Below, piece by piece: positions 60,855 to 64,000 of a stretch of 64,000 bases of DNA (position 1 is the first letter of the stretch; each line of letters opens with the position of its first letter). Both the position numbers and the translations under genes were made by a program. The DNA lies in the NCBI RefSeq assembly GCF_014230465.1, contig NZ_JAAXCY010000005.1, forward strand, positions 310,001 through 374,000. Direction: 5' to 3'. This stretch comes from Pseudomonas cremoris (lineage in GTDB: Bacteria; Pseudomonadota; Gammaproteobacteria; Pseudomonadales; Pseudomonadaceae). Under the pieces are notes generated by a model. That model did not search any database. It had not been told where the DNA came from and saw only the letters and a program-made list of their open reading frames with translations.

Positions 60855-61558
60855 GTACCATCATCATGAGCCTGTGCTGGCCGTTGCAAGGCATGAGTGG
60901 CCCGCAAAAAGCAGTCCTAATTTCGCTGGCTGACAATGCAAACGACGAGGGTGTTTGCTGGCCTTCTATTGCCCGCATCTCTGAGCGCACTTGCCTCGCT
61001 GAAAGGACTGTTCAGGCCTCCATAAAGTGGCTTGGTCAGGTGGGCATTCTGTCTGTCCGGGAACGCATGGGGCGGTCGACAATTTACACCCTAACCCCCG
61101 CATCTTATGCACCCCCGCAGGAGGCGCGCCCCGCAGCAGATGCACCATCACCCCCGCAGCTCACGACACAAACCCCCGCAGCAGCCGCACCCAGAACCGT
61201 AATAGAACCGTCAAGTGAACCGTCACCTCTTGTTGGCGCCGAGCAACCAACGAAAATTTCGAAGCCGAAATGCCCAACTCAGGCAATCGTCGATTTGTTC
61301 AACGCAACGATCCCGGAGTTTCCCCGGGTCATGTTGTTGACGAAGGATCGGATCGCCAAGGTCAACGCACGTTGGAACGAAAGCGATGTTCATCAGGATC
61401 TCAGTTTCTGGGCTGAGTACTTCGCCCTGGTGCGCTCCAGCGAGTTTCTGATGGGTAAGATTTCGGCTTCTGGCGGAAATCCTTTCCGCTGCAACTTCGA
61501 TTGGTTGATTGCCCCGAGCAACTTCGTGAAGGTCGTTGAGGGTAATTACAATGCGTGA
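60851..61558 (+). CDS. HTH phage replication protein
   Basis: The 235-aa protein has an N-terminal winged helix (about 10-80, W-P-S-I-A-R-I-S-E-R-T, then E-R-T-V-Q-A-S-I-K-W-L), a proline/alanine-rich linker (85-135) and a C-terminal domain. This is the plan of phage replication initiators that bind an origin and recruit DnaB. The dnaB gene overlaps its end by 8 nt, which supports this. The origin itself may lie within this gene, but I cannot identify iterons. Confidence 0.8.
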   Translation: MSTIIMSLCWPLQGMSGPQKAVLISLADNANDEGVCWPSIARISERTCLAERTVQASIKWLGQVGILSVRERMGRSTIYTLTPASYAPPQEARPAADAPSPPQLTTQTPAAAAPRTVIEPSSEPSPLVGAEQPTKISKPKCPTQAIVDLFNATIPEFPRVMLLTKDRIAKVNARWNESDVHQDLSFWAEYFALVRSSEFLMGKISASGGNPFRCNFDWLIAPSNFVKVVEGNYNA

Positions 61559-62918
61559 TCCTTACAGCCTGGAAGCCGAACACGGTGTACTGGGAGCGAT
61601 GTTCCTGCGCCCTGAGCTGATCGATATCCTGGCCGCCGACCTGGTGCCCGAGGACTTTTACTACGAGGACAACGCCGAGCTTTATCGCGGAATTTTGGCC
61701 TTGCACGGTGATGGTCATCCCGTCGACATCGTGACGGTAGGGGTTTATGTGGGTGATCTGCCCGGTGGCGCGAGTTCGTTTGCCTACGCTGCAGAAATTG
61801 CCCGCAATACACCGAGTGTTGCAAACGCCGCTTCCTACGCCGGAACGGTTCGTGAGCGCAGCCTGGATAGGTCGATCATCGAACTGAGCGTGCGGATCAA
61901 CGACATTGCCTACGGTGACCAGCCGGCGGCGGACAAGGTCGCAGCGGTACAGGCTGAGTCACACGCCATCGACAGTCAGTCGGCAACATCCGAAGTGGTC
62001 AAGGCGGAGGACTTTCTCAACGACTACATCGAGGTTCTACAAGCCCGGGCGGATCGCGGTGATGAGATAGACGGCTTGTCCACGGGTATTCCTGATTTGG
62101 ACGAGAAGCTGCAAGGCCTCAAGCCTGGCCAACTGATCATCATCGCTGGCCGCCCGGCCATGGGCAAAACCACGCTCGCCATGAACATCGCATCTCACGC
62201 CGCTATCCGTGATGGGAAAAGCGTGATGGCTTTCAGCCTGGAAATGGATAACACGGGCCTGATGGATCGCTTCATGGCGTCCGAAGGGCGAGTGCCGTTA
62301 CAGCTGATCAAAAATGGCAAAGCCCCTAATACCCACGGCACCGAGCTGATGAGCGCCGCCGGCAAGCTCAAGAAGTCGAACCTGTTCCTGTCGGATCGCG
62401 CGTCGATGTCAATGAATCGACTGCGCTCGGCCGCTCGCCGCCATAAGCGTCGGTATGGCTTGGACCTCATTGTCATCGACTACTTGCAATTGGTGGAGTC
62501 CGACTCGCGCACTTCCAGTCGCGAGCAGGAAGTCAGCCACATGACACGCACTGCGAAGTTGATGGCCCGTGAGCTGGGCGTTCCGGTGATCCTGATCAGC
62601 CAGCTCTCCCGTAAATGCGAGGAGCGCCCGAACAAGCGTCCGCTGTGTTCTGACCTGCGTGAATCCGGCGCCATTGAGCAGGACGCGGACATCATCCTGT
62701 TCGTGTACCGCGACGAGGTCTACCACGAACACTCCGAAGCCAAAGGCATTGCCGAAATCATTATCGGCAAGGGCCGAGATATTGCCGGCGGCACCGTGCG
62801 TGCTGCTTTTCACGGTCAGTACAGCCGATTCGAACAGCTTGCGGCTGGTTGGGTTGAGCCGACCAAACCCGAAAAGGTCAGCAGCCTGGCCGGTCGTTAC
62901 AGAAAGGAAAAAAACTGA
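61551..62918 (+). CDS. dnaB: Replicative DNA helicase DnaB (phage)
   Basis: The 455-aa helicase has the N-terminal collar domain (1-105) and the RecA-like motor with Walker A G-R-P-A-M-G-K-T-T, Walker B I-V-I-D-Y-L-Q-L, L-I-S-Q-L-S-R-K and G-R-D-I-A-G-G-T. It is close to full length for the family. ATG 61551 has GAGGG upstream; an earlier in-frame codon lies deeper in the preceding gene. It is part of the phage replication operon. Confidence 0.95.
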   Translation: MRDPYSLEAEHGVLGAMFLRPELIDILAADLVPEDFYYEDNAELYRGILALHGDGHPVDIVTVGVYVGDLPGGASSFAYAAEIARNTPSVANAASYAGTVRERSLDRSIIELSVRINDIAYGDQPAADKVAAVQAESHAIDSQSATSEVVKAEDFLNDYIEVLQARADRGDEIDGLSTGIPDLDEKLQGLKPGQLIIIAGRPAMGKTTLAMNIASHAAIRDGKSVMAFSLEMDNTGLMDRFMASEGRVPLQLIKNGKAPNTHGTELMSAAGKLKKSNLFLSDRASMSMNRLRSAARRHKRRYGLDLIVIDYLQLVESDSRTSSREQEVSHMTRTAKLMARELGVPVILISQLSRKCEERPNKRPLCSDLRESGAIEQDADIILFVYRDEVYHEHSEAKGIAEIIIGKGRDIAGGTVRAAFHGQYSRFEQLAAGWVEPTKPEKVSSLAGRYRKEKN

Positions 62919-63127
62919 TGGCACCGATTCGCCTGGCCGTTCCGGTCCCGGCCAATTACCGCTATGCGGTGCATTGCTGCGGCTTCAAGTTGGACATGGA
63001 CGTCCTGCCTGACCATGCCGTGGCTTTGTTCGCTGATGAGGCCATGGCCAAGCGCTACGGCGATTGGATGTGGCCATCGACTTTTGAGGTCGTTGACCTA
63101 CTTGCCCGAAAGGAGGGCAACGTTTGA
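62918..63127 (+). CDS. Hypothetical prophage protein (69 aa)
   Basis: The 69-aa protein shares one base with the dnaB stop and four with the next start (TTGA). The core (Y-R-Y-A-V-H-C-C-G-F-K-L-D-M) is not a family I know. Its tight fit between replication genes supports it as real. Confidence 0.75.
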   Translation: MAPIRLAVPVPANYRYAVHCCGFKLDMDVLPDHAVALFADEAMAKRYGDWMWPSTFEVVDLLARKEGNV

Positions 63128-64000
63128 ATACCCAAATCAAAACCCTGACAGTAAAACTGTCGGATGCCGAGATTGTGCGCAACGCCAAGCTCGAGCATGT
63201 GCGTGACCTGCGCGATGCCGGCCACCCTGCATTGCACTTTCGTTTCGCCAAGAACCGTGCGCGCGGCGCTTGGTATCTGCTCCACAAGCGGCAGTGGCAC
63301 CGTATCGGCGCCTTTCCCGATCTGAACACCAAGCAGGTGATCGCGGCGTTGCCGGCAGTGCGCCTGCGTGTGGCGGCGGATGGGGCGGCCAGCGTGTCGG
63401 GCTGGCTTACCGTCGGCGAGCTGCTCGACTGGTTCGGCGAGCGCATGGCCAAGTCACGGGCGCTGTCCGACAAGCGCCGCGCGGCCATCAAGTCTGCGAT
63501 CAGCTGCCAGCTAAAGCCGCGGCTGAATGATTTGCTGCTTAGCGATGTCAACGCCCAGGCCCTCGACCGGTTGCTGATGTGGCCGGTGCAGGCTGAGCTG
63601 TCGCTGTCGTATGTTCAGCAGCTGTTTCGTCTGCTTGCGATGGCCTTTCGTCAGGCGCGCAAGCTGGACCTGATCCCCGCCAACCCGATGGCCGAGCTGA
63701 AGTTCAGCAACTTCACGTCGGCGCGCATTCAGCCCAAGCCCGCCCGGCTGCGTGATGTGCAGGTGCCCGAGTTGGTGACGGTGCTGGCTGAGTGCTTCGA
63801 CAGCGCGCCAGGTGACGCCATGCTGGCCTTGATGATGCTGTGCCACGGCACCCGGATCGGTGAAACCCGCCAGGCGCGGTGGGCTGACGTTGCATTGCCT
63901 GAGTGTGAGTGGTTCCTGCCGGCGGAACACACCAAAAGCAAAACCGAGTTGCGCGTACCGCTGACTGATCAAGTGTGCGCACTGCTGCGCCGTTACCGTG
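63124..64000 (+). CDS. Second tyrosine recombinase, incomplete at window edge
   Basis: The frame stays open for 292 codons from a TTG at 63124 (opening L-N-T-Q-I-K-T) to the end. It has an N-terminal region, a SAM-like core-binding domain (about 100-190) and the start of the catalytic domain with box I arginine in H-G-T-R-I-G-E-T and the lysine hairpin T-K-S-K-T-E-L-R-V-P-L. The H-x-x-R and tyrosine lie beyond the window. It is very different from the integrase at the tRNA. It may act in phage recombination or genome resolution. Confidence 0.88.
   Translation, partial: MNTQIKTLTVKLSDAEIVRNAKLEHVRDLRDAGHPALHFRFAKNRARGAWYLLHKRQWHRIGAFPDLNTKQVIAALPAVRLRVAADGAASVSGWLTVGELLDWFGERMAKSRALSDKRRAAIKSAISCQLKPRLNDLLLSDVNAQALDRLLMWPVQAELSLSYVQQLFRLLAMAFRQARKLDLIPANPMAELKFSNFTSARIQPKPARLRDVQVPELVTVLAECFDSAPGDAMLALMMLCHGTRIGETRQARWADVALPECEWFLPAEHTKSKTELRVPLTDQVCALLRRYR

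Overview
The window is a chromosomal segment of a Pseudomonas, most likely from the P. fluorescens group. The basis is the gene content and order (purB-hflD-mnmA-nudJ, idh/icd, cspD-clpS-clpA-infA-bpt-aat-ftsK-lolA-rarA-crcB-serS-cysG, tusDCBE, ldhA-gacS with a PirRS-like pair, comEC-exbBD-lpxK-kdsB-murB), the high-GC codon use, and seven paired GCGAGCAAGCCCGCTCCCACA-type or related REP elements between genes. This is recognition by eye; no database search was run.

Layout. 1-10.2 kb: leftward housekeeping genes (secretin-like fragment, GNAT, cupin ribosomal oxygenase, purB, hflD, mnmA, NUDIX hydrolase, serine-hydrolase lipoprotein, monomeric idh). 10.2-17.2 kb: dimeric icd diverges from idh, followed by an N-degron block in which clpS/clpA (recognition and unfolding) sit beside bpt and aat (the two enzymes that attach N-terminal Leu/Phe), with cspD and infA between. 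17.7-25.2 kb: a rightward run ftsK-lolA-rarA-crcB-serS-cysG. 25.3-28.8 kb: leftward glutathionyl-hydroquinone reductase, ybiB-like gene and tusDCBE sulfur relay, which feeds the thiolation reaction of MnmA. 29-50 kb: CoA transferase/racemase, SprT, Yip1, ttcA, a Tag-like glycosylase, wrbA-arsC, TlpA lipoprotein, META lipoprotein, ldhA, gacS, a PirRS-like two-component pair, DUF2062, comEC, exbB-exbD, lpxK-trm112-like-kdsB-phosphatase-murB, and yccA.

50.95-64 kb: a tRNA-Ser(UGA) gene with a strong stable-RNA promoter carries an integrated prophage that runs off the right edge. Next to the tRNA lie a tandem 15-bp repeat (candidate integrase arm sites), a tyrosine integrase and a DUF4224-type small protein. 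An accessory zone follows: a two-TM plus GAF-like protein with an overlapping 66-aa partner, an orphan C5 cytosine methyltransferase, and three consecutive AT-rich genes on the opposite strand that share one two-transmembrane module but have different C-termini. Then come small early genes, a LexA/CI-type self-cleaving repressor, a Cro/YdaS-like protein, a helix-turn-helix replication protein, a DnaB helicase and a second, incomplete tyrosine recombinase.

The clearest regulatory structure is a set of TTTAGC-N5-GCTAAA operators on both sides of the repressor gene. They overlie two promoters of the same design (TTGnnn-N17-TAAATT), one firing left and one right, as expected for an immunity region. 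The most promising undescribed system is the three-gene two-TM cluster at 55.27-57.80 kb, followed by the GAF-membrane gene pair at 52.6-53.8 kb. Both look like prophage-carried accessory genes, possibly for superinfection exclusion or anti-phage defence, but that function is an inference.
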